A stretch of DNA of 21,754 bases from Candidatus Aenigmatarchaeota archaeon (GCA_021161995.1 JAGGZO010000070.1:1-21754); one strand, 5' to 3'. Numbered from the stretch's first letter, positions 6,703-13,585 are shown. Notes: generated by a model not told the origin, from the letters alone. Translations and numbers: made by a program.

Positions 6703-7533
6703 TTATTTCTCCCTAAACCCGATCGAAGCATAGCCAACAACACTAGAATAGTCGCCAGTTATATCTCCGGAAGTCTTATATGTATAAAAAACTGGCTCTA
6801 AACCAAGAATTTTGGCCAAAAAAATAGATATAGCGACTGGGACAAAGCCACAAATACTAGCATCGTGTTTGATTATGTCTAAAAACAGCTTTTTAGCATT
6901 AAGGTTGAGTATGTTATCTATTAGTGTTTTATCAATTTTCTCTGCAGTTTCTTGCGGAGCATAATGAGAAAAATCTGTTGTAGCTACAATCTTCCAGCCA
7001 TTTTCAACAAAATTAGCTATTACTTTAGCTAGTTGCTCTGCTGTTTCCAAGAAAAAGTTATTCGGATATTCATTTATTACATCCAGTGCAACAAATCTGA
7101 AATCATTACCAAATCTATATTGTAAAAATGGTAACTGCACTTCTATGGAATGCTCATTAACAAACGCTGAAAGATCTGGTTTAACAAATGGTAAACTCGT
7201 AATTTTCTCAGTCACCCCTTCATCTATTTCTATTTCACCTAGAGGAGTTACCCAAGACCCTTTTGGATAAACAGAGTATACATTACCCAAACCATAATGA
7301 TTGGGTCCTATTATAACAAAATTGCCCTTTGGTAACTTAGAATATAACCAAGAAGCAACAGCACCAGAATAAACATAACCAGCATGTGGAACAATACCTG
7401 CAACTAATTTTTTATCTTCCCTTATAACCTTTGGTCCGAATTCATGCCTATTAAACAAAAAATCTAACTGCTTTCTGAGTTTTTCTTTGTTTGATTCGTA
7501 AAATAGGCCGGCAACAACAGGAGGTCTTTTCAT
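6703..7533 (-). CDS. MEMO-family protein (AmmeMemoRadiSam system protein B)
   Basis: This 276-residue member of the MEMO1 fold is related to extradiol dioxygenases. Visible family signatures are the N-terminal RPPVVAGLFYE, PHAGYVYSG with H50, GPNH with H79, EHSIEVQLPFLQ, TTDFSHYAP and C228 in SICGF. H50, H79 and C228 correspond to the iron-binding residues described for human MEMO1. Archaeal and bacterial members are often found with an AMMECR1 protein and a radical SAM enzyme, but neither is in this window. The biochemical role of the family in prokaryotes is not settled. It starts 23 bases after the secreted protein gene on the same strand and may share its transcript. Confidence 0.95.
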   Translation of the reverse strand: MKRPPVVAGLFYESNKEKLRKQLDFLFNRHEFGPKVIREDKKLVAGIVPHAGYVYSGAVASWLYSKLPKGNFVIIGPNHYGLGNVYSVYPKGSWVTPLGEIEIDEGVTEKITSLPFVKPDLSAFVNEHSIEVQLPFLQYRFGNDFRFVALDVINEYPNNFFLETAEQLAKVIANFVENGWKIVATTDFSHYAPQETAEKIDKTLIDNILNLNAKKLFLDIIKHDASICGFVPVAISIFLAKILGLEPVFYTYKTSGDITGDYSSVVGYASIGFREK

Positions 7534-7556
7534 AATTATGAAAAAACGTAAATGAA

Positions 7557-8090
7557 TTAATACTCACACATATCAGATGAAATATTCATGATGAATGAAA
7601 CCTCTCTATCAATAAGATCATCACAATATTCCAGCATGTCATCTAACGATGAACAAAAACCATGACAATATTCCTGTGTAGAACCATCATAATATGTAAC
7701 ATTCAGCACTCCTTTACTATTTCTAACTATTCTCGAAATGGAATCGTAGCTAAGATACTTTTCACATGTGATGTTGGAAAGTGAGACCAAATAGTACGAT
7801 TTGTTTCCAAAATTCTCAAGAATTATCTTCTTTGCTGGTGATGTGAACTTCATCACCATTTTTTCACTTGAAACATAAACGTTTAGATTACCATTGGCTA
7901 TTCTGACGGATTCTTTACAGTATTCAGGCGTTATTATCTTTTCTGCTTCACCAGGGACTTTGGTTGACCTAACACCAACCATATGACCAGTAAAGTCCAA
8001 TAAACTAGAATCCGTAGAAACCGTGAATAATGGCAATAAAGAAAGTGTTGCTAGAACCAAAGGAATCAATGAGCTCATAAAACTGCTCAT
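7557..8090 (-). CDS. Secreted or membrane-anchored cysteine-containing protein of unknown function
   Basis: The 177-residue product begins with a hydrophobic stretch at residues 7-24, a signal peptide or anchor. Beyond it are six cysteines, at 58, 109, 142, 146, 156 and 175, enough for three disulfides. Four Asn-X-Ser/Thr sequons are present, at N96, N106, N130 and N169, so it could be an exported N-glycoprotein. The middle is rich in beta-type residues and the C-terminal third is acidic. No domain is recognised. On the minus strand TTTTATATA (8121-8129) lies about 30 bases upstream of the ATG. It is divergent from the winged-helix gene, 128 bases away. Confidence 0.75.
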   Translation of the reverse strand: MSSFMSSLIPLVLATLSLLPLFTVSTDSSLLDFTGHMVGVRSTKVPGEAEKIITPEYCKESVRIANGNLNVYVSSEKMVMKFTSPAKKIILENFGNKSYYLVSLSNITCEKYLSYDSISRIVRNSKGVLNVTYYDGSTQEYCHGFCSSLDDMLEYCDDLIDREVSFIMNISSDMCEY

Positions 8091-8120
8091 TGTTTCTAAA
8101 TTAAATATAGTACTTTATTG

Positions 8121-8129
8121 TATATAAAA
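8121..8129 (-). promoter_or_regulatory. TATA-like element for the secreted-protein gene
   Basis: TTTTATATA on the minus strand lies 31-39 bases before the ATG at 8090, in the divergent region between the secreted-protein gene and the winged-helix gene. Spacing fits an archaeal promoter with a very short leader. Confidence 0.45.
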
Positions 8130-8150
8130 TTTTAAAACATCTCCAGAAAA

Positions 8151-8203
8151 ATATCGATTTTGATGTTCATGTTTTTATTGATTCGACTTAATATAATATC
8201 GAT
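8151..8203. repeat. Two copies of ATATCGAT in the divergent intergenic region
   Basis: ATATCGAT occurs at 8151-8158 and again at 8196-8203, with start positions 45 bases apart. Each contains the palindrome ATCGAT. The second copy overlaps the expected promoter and leader of the winged-helix gene, just upstream of its AGGTGAT ribosome site (8207-8213). They could be operator half-sites for that regulator. In AT-rich DNA two such octamers may also be chance. Confidence 0.3.
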
Positions 8204-8218
8204 ACAGGTGATTTTACC

Positions 8219-8485
8219 ATGACAAGACAAAAAAGATTCATAAAGGCGTTCTTCAAAGAAAAACCGATAGCATTACTACTTAGCTTAAGAGATGGACCAA
8301 AGTACGCGACAGTTATATCAAAAAGAATTGATTGTACGTATTCGCACACAATAAAAATACTAAACGAGTTCAAGGCTCTTGGCATAGTTGATTTTGAAAA
8401 ACGTGGAAGAATTAAGATGGTTTACTTAACAAAAGAAGGTGAAGAGTTGTTGCATGCGATAGAAGAAATTTTGAAAAAATTCTAA
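8219..8485 (+). CDS. Winged-helix transcriptional regulator
   Basis: This 88-residue protein is a single winged-helix domain of the MarR/ArsR-like archaeal type. Helices cover residues 14-24 and 30-37, the recognition helix is about 39-53 (TYSHTIKILNEFKALG), and the beta wing is 59-71 (FEKRGRIKMVYLT). A final helix at 73-87 is probably for dimerisation. It has no cysteines for metal sensing and no ligand domain. The ATG has a strong ribosome site AGGTGAT 5 bases upstream, unlike most genes here. It precedes the Lys-rich protein by 56 bases and is divergent from the secreted-protein gene. It probably regulates itself or one of these neighbours, but the target is unknown. Confidence 0.88.
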   Translation: MTRQKRFIKAFFKEKPIALLLSLRDGPKYATVISKRIDCTYSHTIKILNEFKALGIVDFEKRGRIKMVYLTKEGEELLHAIEEILKKF

Positions 8486-8541
8486 ACGATTAAGGATAAT
8501 CTTTATTAATAACTATTTACAATAATTAATTAGTGAGTTTT

Positions 8542-8664
8542 ATGCCTGCTAAGAAGAAAAAGACATCTAAGAAGAAGAAAGCTGCAAAGAAAAAGAAAGC
8601 TGCAAAGAAGAAAAAAGCTTCTAAGAAGAAAGCAAGCAGAAAGAGATCGAGAAAGAAGAGATAA
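8542..8664 (+). CDS. 40-residue Lys/Ala/Ser/Arg protein resembling a histone H1 tail
   Basis: The product is 40 residues long. After MPA it consists only of Lys, Arg, Ala, Ser and one Thr, with repeated AAKKKK and ASKKK units and an RKRSRKKR end. It has 27 basic residues and no acidic or aromatic residue. Such composition is seen in histone H1 C-terminal tails and in small bacterial H1-like proteins, which neutralise and condense DNA. A role in nucleoid packing or RNA binding is inferred. A TTTATTAAT box (8502-8510) lies about 32 bases upstream. The frame has a clean ATG and TAA, and a T-rich tract follows. It is too short and low in complexity for homology to be decisive. Confidence 0.7.
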   Translation: MPAKKKKTSKKKKAAKKKKAAKKKKASKKKASRKRSRKKR

Positions 8665-8670
8665 AATCTT

Positions 8671-8697
8671 CTCCTTTTTTCTTTTCTTTATTCTTTC
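8671..8697 (+). terminator. T-rich tract after the Lys-rich gene
   Basis: CTCC followed by runs of T broken by single C or A residues begins 7 bases after the TAA at 8664. Archaeal transcripts often end in such oligo-T tracts without a hairpin. It overlaps the end of the convergent recombinase gene. Confidence 0.4.
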
Positions 8698-9521
8698 CAA
8701 AGTTTTTCTATAAGTTTTTGTTGAATTGGTAAAATTTTGCTTGCTATATTTTCTATATTTCTTGTATAATGTAAAGTCAATTCAGTTGTCGTTCTTCCCT
8801 GAAGTAAATCTATCTCGTGACTTCTGAGATTGGAATAAAGTGACTCAAAAATCCTTCTAAAATCATATGATTTTATTCCATAATTCTTCAAACCATTCCA
8901 ATACGATTTCTTGTCTTTATAACACACTTTTAATAACGGTATTGCATTCTTGTGCAGTATAGTTAGAAAGGCTTTTTTGGTTTTTCTTACATAACCAAGT
9001 TCTACAACTAAACCATCGAGCACTTCTATTTTCTTAAGCTTATCGAAATTTTTTATTAAATAGAAAACCTCTCCCGTTCTTAATCCAGTAAGCAGATGTA
9101 TCATAGATGTTGCTTTTAACTTCTTATTACCCATAGAAGCAACTATATCAATTATCTTGTCTTTATCTATCTGTCTTCCCATTATCTGTGGTATTTTTTC
9201 TTCACTCCATGTTATCCCAGATTTTTTTCTTAGCTGCACGAATCTATTGTAAAACTGATCTGTATCATAGACCAGATCAAGGTACCTAGAAAAAGCGGCT
9301 AAGGCTTGTAATATGTGTCTCTTTAGAGATTTTTTCTCCTCAGAAAGTTTTTTGATCTCGAGTGCAAAATCTAGAGGGTTAGCAAACAGTAATTTCCAGT
9401 ATTTTTTGGAATAGTTCACTATATTATTCACATGCTTCTTGTTGGATGATCTTATCTTTACAAACTCCTTAAATTTATCCCAATCGATTCGTTGAGCTAT
9501 TTCATTAACATTGAAACCCAT
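8688..9521 (-). CDS. Tyrosine recombinase of the archaeal integrase type
   Basis: The 277 residues comprise an N-terminal core-binding region (about 1-105, helical, basic) and a catalytic domain. The first catalytic Arg is R148 in LLTGLRTGE, a Lys in the beta-hairpin is K182 or K183 (VRKTKKAF), the second Arg is R222 in YDFR, and the nucleophile is Y252 in LTLHYTR. The usual HxxR His is replaced by Tyr219, and the usual GH pair by QGR (241-243), an arrangement I associate with archaeal virus and plasmid integrases rather than XerA. No recombination target, other phage gene or duplicated tRNA end is evident, so it could be a domesticated or stranded integrase. It runs convergent to the Lys-rich gene and divergent from rpoD. 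Confidence 0.87.
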   Translation of the reverse strand: MGFNVNEIAQRIDWDKFKEFVKIRSSNKKHVNNIVNYSKKYWKLLFANPLDFALEIKKLSEEKKSLKRHILQALAAFSRYLDLVYDTDQFYNRFVQLRKKSGITWSEEKIPQIMGRQIDKDKIIDIVASMGNKKLKATSMIHLLTGLRTGEVFYLIKNFDKLKKIEVLDGLVVELGYVRKTKKAFLTILHKNAIPLLKVCYKDKKSYWNGLKNYGIKSYDFRRIFESLYSNLRSHEIDLLQGRTTTELTLHYTRNIENIASKILPIQQKLIEKLWKE

Positions 9522-9531
9522 AATATTTTTG

Positions 9532-9561
9532 ATGAAAAATCGTTATTAAGCGATTATAAAT
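9532..9561. repeat. Imperfect inverted repeat between the recombinase gene and rpoD
   Basis: Two 11-base arms flank an 8-base spacer: ATGAAAAATCG, TTATTAAG, then CGATTATAAAT. The arms match as inverted repeats at 8 of 11 positions, with a perfect inner AATCG/CGATT. Two 11-base arms around a 6-8 base centre is the layout of Xer dif sites, but it also fits an operator for the divergent genes. The right arm contains a TATA-like sequence. Confidence 0.35.
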
Positions 9562-9587
9562 ACAGACAAAAAGAATGTTTATAAACT
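9554..9587 (+). promoter_or_regulatory. Divergent promoter region of rpoD
   Basis: Two TATA-like elements lie on the plus strand: TTATAAATA at 9554-9562 and TTTATAAAC at 9578-9586. The second is about 22-30 bases from the rpoD ATG at 9608, giving an almost leaderless message. The first could serve either direction. Confidence 0.45.
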
Positions 9588-9607
9588 CTTGTTTTTATTA
9601 AAACTCT

Positions 9608-10396
9608 ATGGAAGTTGAAGTACTTGAGAGGGCAAATGAAAAACTAAAATTACACATTAAGGATGTTACCCCTGGCACTATGGCAATTCTAAGAAGGGTT
9701 ATCTTATCTGAAATACCAACAATGGCCATAGAATGGGTCGATTTCATCAAAAATGACTCCATAATGCCGGACGAGGTTTTAGCAAACAGACTAGGTCAGA
9801 TACCCTTGACGTTTGATCCAAAAGCATACAAACTACCGGAAGAATGCAAGTGTGAAGGTAAAGATTTTTGCCCAGAATGTCAGGTTAAATTATACCTGAA
9901 AAAAACTGGTCCTTGTGTTGTTTATTCTGGTGATCTAAAATCAACAGATGAAACAGTCAAACCAGTTTATAATAACATACCAATTATTGAGTTGATGAAA
10001 GGAGAGGAACTGGAATTTGAAGCGATAGCACAATTAGGAAGAGGCAAAGACCATGCTAAATGGCAAGCAGGTATATTAGCATTCTATAATGTAGCGAAGA
10101 TACATCTAAAGAAAGGTATTTCACAAACCAACATGAAAAAATTAGCTGAAGTATGTCCAAAAGGTGTTTTCAAAATAAGAGATGGTCATTTACATGTTGA
10201 TAAGACAAAATGTAATCTTTGCAATGTCTGCGCAGAAAAATTCCCAAATTTAGTAACCATTGAACCAAGCGAAGATGAATTCATAGCCACAATTGAAACA
10301 ACTAGTGGAATACCGGTGGAAGAGCTTATACCAAGAGCCCTGGATGAAATAAACAAAAAACTAACTACTTTAAAAGATGATATAAAGCGACTCTAA
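9608..10396 (+). CDS. rpo3: DNA-directed RNA polymerase subunit D (Rpo3)
   Basis: This assembly subunit pairs with subunit L and corresponds to half of the bacterial alpha dimer. The N-terminus carries the alpha-like TPGTMAILRRVILSEIPTMAIEWV. C80, C82, C88 and C91 form a likely metal site. C183, followed by C202, C205 and C208, sits in a ferredoxin-like insert (VCPKGVF and KCNLCNVC), consistent with one Fe-S cluster as known for several archaeal D subunits. The 262-residue length is normal. In most archaea rpoD follows S11, but here it stands alone, divergent from the recombinase gene and 59 bases before tRNA-Leu. Confidence 0.97.
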   Translation: MEVEVLERANEKLKLHIKDVTPGTMAILRRVILSEIPTMAIEWVDFIKNDSIMPDEVLANRLGQIPLTFDPKAYKLPEECKCEGKDFCPECQVKLYLKKTGPCVVYSGDLKSTDETVKPVYNNIPIIELMKGEELEFEAIAQLGRGKDHAKWQAGILAFYNVAKIHLKKGISQTNMKKLAEVCPKGVFKIRDGHLHVDKTKCNLCNVCAEKFPNLVTIEPSEDEFIATIETTSGIPVEELIPRALDEINKKLTTLKDDIKRL

Positions 10397-10455
10397 ATTC
10401 ATTTCTATTCTAAACAACCAATTAAAAACTTGAGCGAGTGAAATATTATTAGCAA

Positions 10456-10541
10456 GCGGGGGTCGCCTAGCCTGGTCAATGGCGCAGGGCTTAGGACCCT
10501 GTGGGGTAGTCCCTTCGTGGGTTCAAATCCCACCCCCCGCA
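10456..10541 (+). tRNA. tRNA-Leu (anticodon UAG)
   Basis: An 86-base type II tRNA with a long variable arm (GGG-TAGT-CCC stem-loop). The acceptor GCGGGGG pairs with CCCCCGC and the discriminator is A. The anticodon stem CAGGG/CCCTG has loop CTTAGGA, so the anticodon TAG is at 10492-10494 and reads CUN leucine codons. The T arm is GTGGG-TTCAAAT-CCCAC. No CCA is encoded and no intron is present. It follows rpoD closely on the same strand. Confidence 0.97.
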
Positions 10542-10551
10542 CTTTGCGATA

Positions 10552-10570
10552 GTTTTTTTAAATCTTTTTT
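10552..10570 (+). terminator. Oligo-T tracts after tRNA-Leu, also containing a TATA-like box
   Basis: Runs of 7 and 6 T residues occur 11-30 bases after the tRNA end, fitting termination of the rpoD/tRNA-Leu unit. The same stretch, TTTTTTTAAAT, lies about 22-32 bases before the FKBP ATG at 10585 and could act as its promoter. Confidence 0.4.
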
Positions 10571-10584
10571 CTATCGTAATACGT

Positions 10585-11268
10585 ATGAAAGATGGAGATA
10601 TTGTATACATACATTACATAGGTACAGTAAAAGAAACTGGTGAAGTATTTGACATAACTGACAAAGAGAAAGCAAAAGAGTTGAACGTATATAATCCGAA
10701 AGTAGAATACGGACCAATACCAATAATAATTGGAGGTAAATTCATTCTACCTACATTAGAAGAAGAAATAAAAAAGATGGGTGTTGGAGAAGAAAAAGAA
10801 GTTGAGCTACCTCCAGAAAAAGCATTTGGTAATAGAAGTAAAGAGTTGATAAGATCTTTTTCATATAATGATTTCCAAAAACAGGGAATAACCCCCAGAG
10901 CAGGGGAATGGATAACAATAAACAACCTAAGGGGAAGAATTATTTCTGTATCGGGAGGTAGAGTGATGGTTGACTTTAATCACCCATTAGCCGGAAAAAC
11001 TCTTCATTACAAAATAAAAGTTGTTAAAAAAGTTGAAAAACCGGAAGAAAAAGTTAAAGCTATTCTAGAATTCTACATGAAGAAAATCGCAAATGATTTT
11101 GACATAGAAATGACAAATGATGAATGCAAAATAATAGACAAGAAGAATGTACTAACACCTGAACAAAGGAAGATATTAGCAGACACTATACTAAAATGGA
11201 TAAATGAAATAAGTAAGCTAAAATTCGTGTATGAATTCCAGAAAGAAAGCACAGGATTACCCTACTGA
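10585..11268 (+). CDS. Long-type FKBP peptidyl-prolyl cis-trans isomerase
   Basis: This 227-residue protein-folding enzyme catalyses proline isomerisation and usually has chaperone activity. The FKBP part includes GDIVYIHYIGTVKETGEVFD and the later VDFNHPLAGKTL (129-140), a hallmark of SlyD-like FKBPs. An insert-in-flap chaperone segment lies between, about residues 85-125. A C-terminal extension of about 75 residues after position 150 is typical of archaeal FKBPs of the 26 kDa class. It is probably cytosolic, with no signal peptide. It stands alone between tRNA-Leu and ftsZ. Confidence 0.95.
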   Translation: MKDGDIVYIHYIGTVKETGEVFDITDKEKAKELNVYNPKVEYGPIPIIIGGKFILPTLEEEIKKMGVGEEKEVELPPEKAFGNRSKELIRSFSYNDFQKQGITPRAGEWITINNLRGRIISVSGGRVMVDFNHPLAGKTLHYKIKVVKKVEKPEEKVKAILEFYMKKIANDFDIEMTNDECKIIDKKNVLTPEQRKILADTILKWINEISKLKFVYEFQKESTGLPY

Positions 11269-11285
11269 GCTCGATAGTTCTCAAT

Positions 11286-11293
11286 TTTATATT
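11286..11293 (+). promoter_or_regulatory. TATA-like element upstream of ftsZ
   Basis: TTTATATT lies 33-40 bases before the ftsZ ATG at 11326, giving a predicted leader of about 10 bases for the FtsZ-SecE-Spt5-L11 transcript. Confidence 0.45.
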
Positions 11294-11325
11294 TTTTACT
11301 AAAAGTAGATAATTAGGTTGTTACC

Positions 11326-12417
11326 ATGGCAGTAAGACAACTAGTTGAAGGTAGAAGAGAGAGACAAATTTCAGAAATAGACGAAGAGCTAAGAAAGATG
11401 ATTGAAAAAAGAAAAACACAAATAAAAGTAGTTGGTTGTGGTGGTGCTGGTAATAATGCAATAAGTAGATTAATGCAGGTTGGTATTGTTGGTGCCCAAA
11501 CAATCGCTATAAACACAGATGCGATGGATTTGCTATACACTGATGCCGATGTAAAGATTCTAATAGGTAAGGAATTAACTGGTGGTTTGGGTGCAGGTGC
11601 TGACCCAAAAATCGGTATGGAGGCTTCTAAAGAAAGTAAAGAAGAAATCAAAAAAGCTTTGAAAGGAGCTGACATGGTCTTCATCACGGCTGGTTTGGGT
11701 GGTGGTACTGGTACTGGTTCCGCTCCTGTAGTTGCAGAAGTAGCAAAGAAGATGGGTGCATTAACAATCGCAATAGTAACAATGCCATTTTCTATGGAGG
11801 GTAAACAGAGGTGGGATAATGCAAGATGGGGCTTAGAAATGCTTGAAAGCGTTGTAGATACGCTTATCGTGATACCGAACGACAAATTACTAGAATTGGT
11901 CCCAGATTTATCTGTAGCTTCTGCGTTCAAAATAGCTGATGAAATTTTGGTAAATGCTGTAAAGGGAATAACGGAGATGATAACAAAGCCTGGTTTAGTA
12001 AACAGAGATTTTGCTGATGTTAAATCAATAATGAGTGAAAGTGGTTTAGCTATGATTGGTTTGGGTGAAAGTGATTCAGAAAACAGGGCTGTTGAATCTG
12101 TAATGAAGGCTTTGAACAATCCATTGATTACTGTTGACATTTCCAACGCAAAAGGTGCATTGATAAGTATCACTAGCGGTCCAGACATAACAATGAAAGA
12201 AGCCCACCAAATACTGGAAACTGTTAAATCAAAGTTATCTGAAGATGCAAAAATAATCTGGGGGATACAAATAGATAAATCGTTAGGGGAAACCGTAAGG
12301 ACAATGCTAGTAATAACCGGTGTTTCATCCCCACAAATATACGGAGCTGGCAAAACACCATCAAAACAATACAAGAAGAGTATAGAAAAGGCGTTGAACA
12401 TTGAATTCATCGGTTGA
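11326..12417 (+). CDS. ftsZ: Cell division GTPase FtsZ
   Basis: This tubulin-like GTPase forms the division ring. The 363 residues include a charged N-terminal helix (1-30), the GTP-binding VVGCGGAGNNAISRL (about 35-49), NTDAMDLL, the tubulin signature GGGTGTGS at 125-132, and the T7 loop NRDFADVKSIM, whose Asp residues complete the active site of the next subunit. The C-terminal tail is short. It heads a cluster in which the SecE start overlaps the FtsZ stop, an order (ftsZ, secE, spt5, L11) known from other euryarchaea. Confidence 0.98.
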   Translation: MAVRQLVEGRRERQISEIDEELRKMIEKRKTQIKVVGCGGAGNNAISRLMQVGIVGAQTIAINTDAMDLLYTDADVKILIGKELTGGLGAGADPKIGMEASKESKEEIKKALKGADMVFITAGLGGGTGTGSAPVVAEVAKKMGALTIAIVTMPFSMEGKQRWDNARWGLEMLESVVDTLIVIPNDKLLELVPDLSVASAFKIADEILVNAVKGITEMITKPGLVNRDFADVKSIMSESGLAMIGLGESDSENRAVESVMKALNNPLITVDISNAKGALISITSGPDITMKEAHQILETVKSKLSEDAKIIWGIQIDKSLGETVRTMLVITGVSSPQIYGAGKTPSKQYKKSIEKALNIEFIG

Positions 12418-12626
12418 GACTATTGACAAAGAAAAAACTCACTCCTTCTTCTATTATTGAAAGGGTTAAGAATGCGATAAACAGCTACATATACGTACTA
12501 AAAGTTGCTAGGAAACCAGACAAAAAAGAGTTTTTAAAAACACTTGAAATAAGCATTATATTTATTAGCTTTATAGGCCTATTAGGTTTTGTAATATATC
12601 TTGTATCAATAATACTGGGTGTATAA
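12414..12626 (+). CDS. secE: Protein translocase subunit SecE
   Basis: The small Sec61-gamma-like subunit of the SecYEbeta channel, 70 residues. It has an amphipathic N-terminal helix, the conserved VARKPDKKEF segment (31-40) and a single membrane helix at about 46-68. The proposed TTG start at 12414 overlaps the FtsZ stop (TTGA), suggesting coupled translation. A second TTG at 12423 is an alternative. It lies 4 bases before the Spt5 ATG. Confidence 0.92.
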   Translation: MRLLTKKKLTPSSIIERVKNAINSYIYVLKVARKPDKKEFLKTLEISIIFISFIGLLGFVIYLVSIILGV

Positions 12627-12630
12627 CAAA

Positions 12631-13062
12631 ATGATATACGCAGTGAGAACCATAGGTGGTAAAGAAGAGATTGTAGTAGAGCAAATTGCAAACAAAGCTA
12701 TAGCTAACGGACTGCAAATTTATTCTGTTTTTAAAATTGAGGAAATGAAGGGTTATGTGTTTGTAGAAGGTGAGCTTGAAGACATTGAAATCATTATAAA
12801 GGATGTTAGTGGCGTGAGGAGTATAATAAGGGAGCCTATTCCAATAGAGCAATTAGAAAAGTTCCTAGAACCAAAGAAAACTGAAGTTGAGATTGAGGTT
12901 GGGAATATAGTTGAAGTTGTAGGAGGACCATTCAAAGGTCAAAGAGGAAAAGTTACTAGAGTTGATAAAATAAAAAGAGAGGTTACAATAGAAATTTTAG
13001 AAGTTGCAGTTCCAATACCCGTAACTATAAGCGTAGATTTGGTAAAGGTCGTTAAAGAGTGA
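12631..13062 (+). CDS. spt5: Transcription elongation factor Spt5 (NusG-like)
   Basis: This processivity factor binds the RNA polymerase clamp with Spt4. It has an NGN domain (MIYAVRTIGGKEE through about residue 78) and a C-terminal KOW domain starting VGNIVEVVGGPFKGQRGKV (about 90-115). I chose the ATG at 12631 (143 residues). A GTG at 12619 would add four residues but overlaps the SecE stop, and the family begins at the first beta strand. It lies 4 bases before L11. Confidence 0.96.
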   Translation: MIYAVRTIGGKEEIVVEQIANKAIANGLQIYSVFKIEEMKGYVFVEGELEDIEIIIKDVSGVRSIIREPIPIEQLEKFLEPKKTEVEIEVGNIVEVVGGPFKGQRGKVTRVDKIKREVTIEILEVAVPIPVTISVDLVKVVKE

Positions 13063-13066
13063 GAAC

Positions 13067-13585
13067 GTGGGAGATAAAGAAGTAATAGAATTGCTTGTAC
13101 AAGGTGGAAAAGCAGCACCAGGTCCAACGACAGCACCAAAATTATCAGCATTTAAACTAAACATTGGTGAAGTTTTTGCCAAGATAAACAAAGCAACTAA
13201 AGATTTTGCAGGTATGGAAGTACCAGTAAAGATTATCATAGATAAAGAAACCAAAGAGTATGAGATTGAAATTGGTTTACCGCCAACATCTTCTCTGCTA
13301 AAAAGAGAAGTTGGTATAGAAGTTTCTAAGATAACACCAGAAGATAAAGAAAAAGGCATTAAATACACAGCAGACCTATCATTCGAAAAAATATTGAAAG
13401 TAACCAGGATGAAGGAAAAAGATTTACAAGGAAGAGATTTCAAGGCGAAGATTAAGCAAGTGCTAGGAACTTGTGTTAGCCTACATTTTAAAGTAGATGG
13501 CAAGGACCCAAAGGGGGTCATCAAAGAAGTAGAAGAAGGTAAGTACGACGAAACAATAGAAAAGTTCCTAAAAAGCGAACAATGA
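13067..13585 (+). CDS. rpl11: Large ribosomal subunit protein uL11
   Basis: This protein of the GTPase-associated centre binds 23S rRNA with the L10-L12 stalk. It starts at GTG 13067, just after the Spt5 stop. The proline-rich N-terminal domain contains GGKAAPGPTTAPKLSAFKLN, the middle has IGLPPTSSLLKRE, and the RNA-binding C-domain includes AKIKQVLGTCVSLHFKVDGKDPK. It is slightly longer than usual at 172 residues because of an acidic/Lys C-terminal tail. Its stop overlaps the next start (ATGA). Confidence 0.97.
   Translation: MGDKEVIELLVQGGKAAPGPTTAPKLSAFKLNIGEVFAKINKATKDFAGMEVPVKIIIDKETKEYEIEIGLPPTSSLLKREVGIEVSKITPEDKEKGIKYTADLSFEKILKVTRMKEKDLQGRDFKAKIKQVLGTCVSLHFKVDGKDPKGVIKEVEEGKYDETIEKFLKSEQ

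Noticed and set aside
9532..10541. tRNA-Leu as the attachment site of the nearby integrase
   Set aside because: The rpoD gene lies between them and no duplicate of the tRNA 3' end was seen by eye near the integrase.
11313..12410. A 365-codon open frame on the minus strand opposite ftsZ
   Set aside because: It is an antisense shadow of ftsZ, which has complete tubulin-family motifs on the plus strand. The antisense product has no recognisable domain.
12619..12630. GTG start for Spt5 giving four extra residues
   Set aside because: It overlaps the SecE stop and adds residues before the conserved first beta strand. The ATG at 12631 is the better start.
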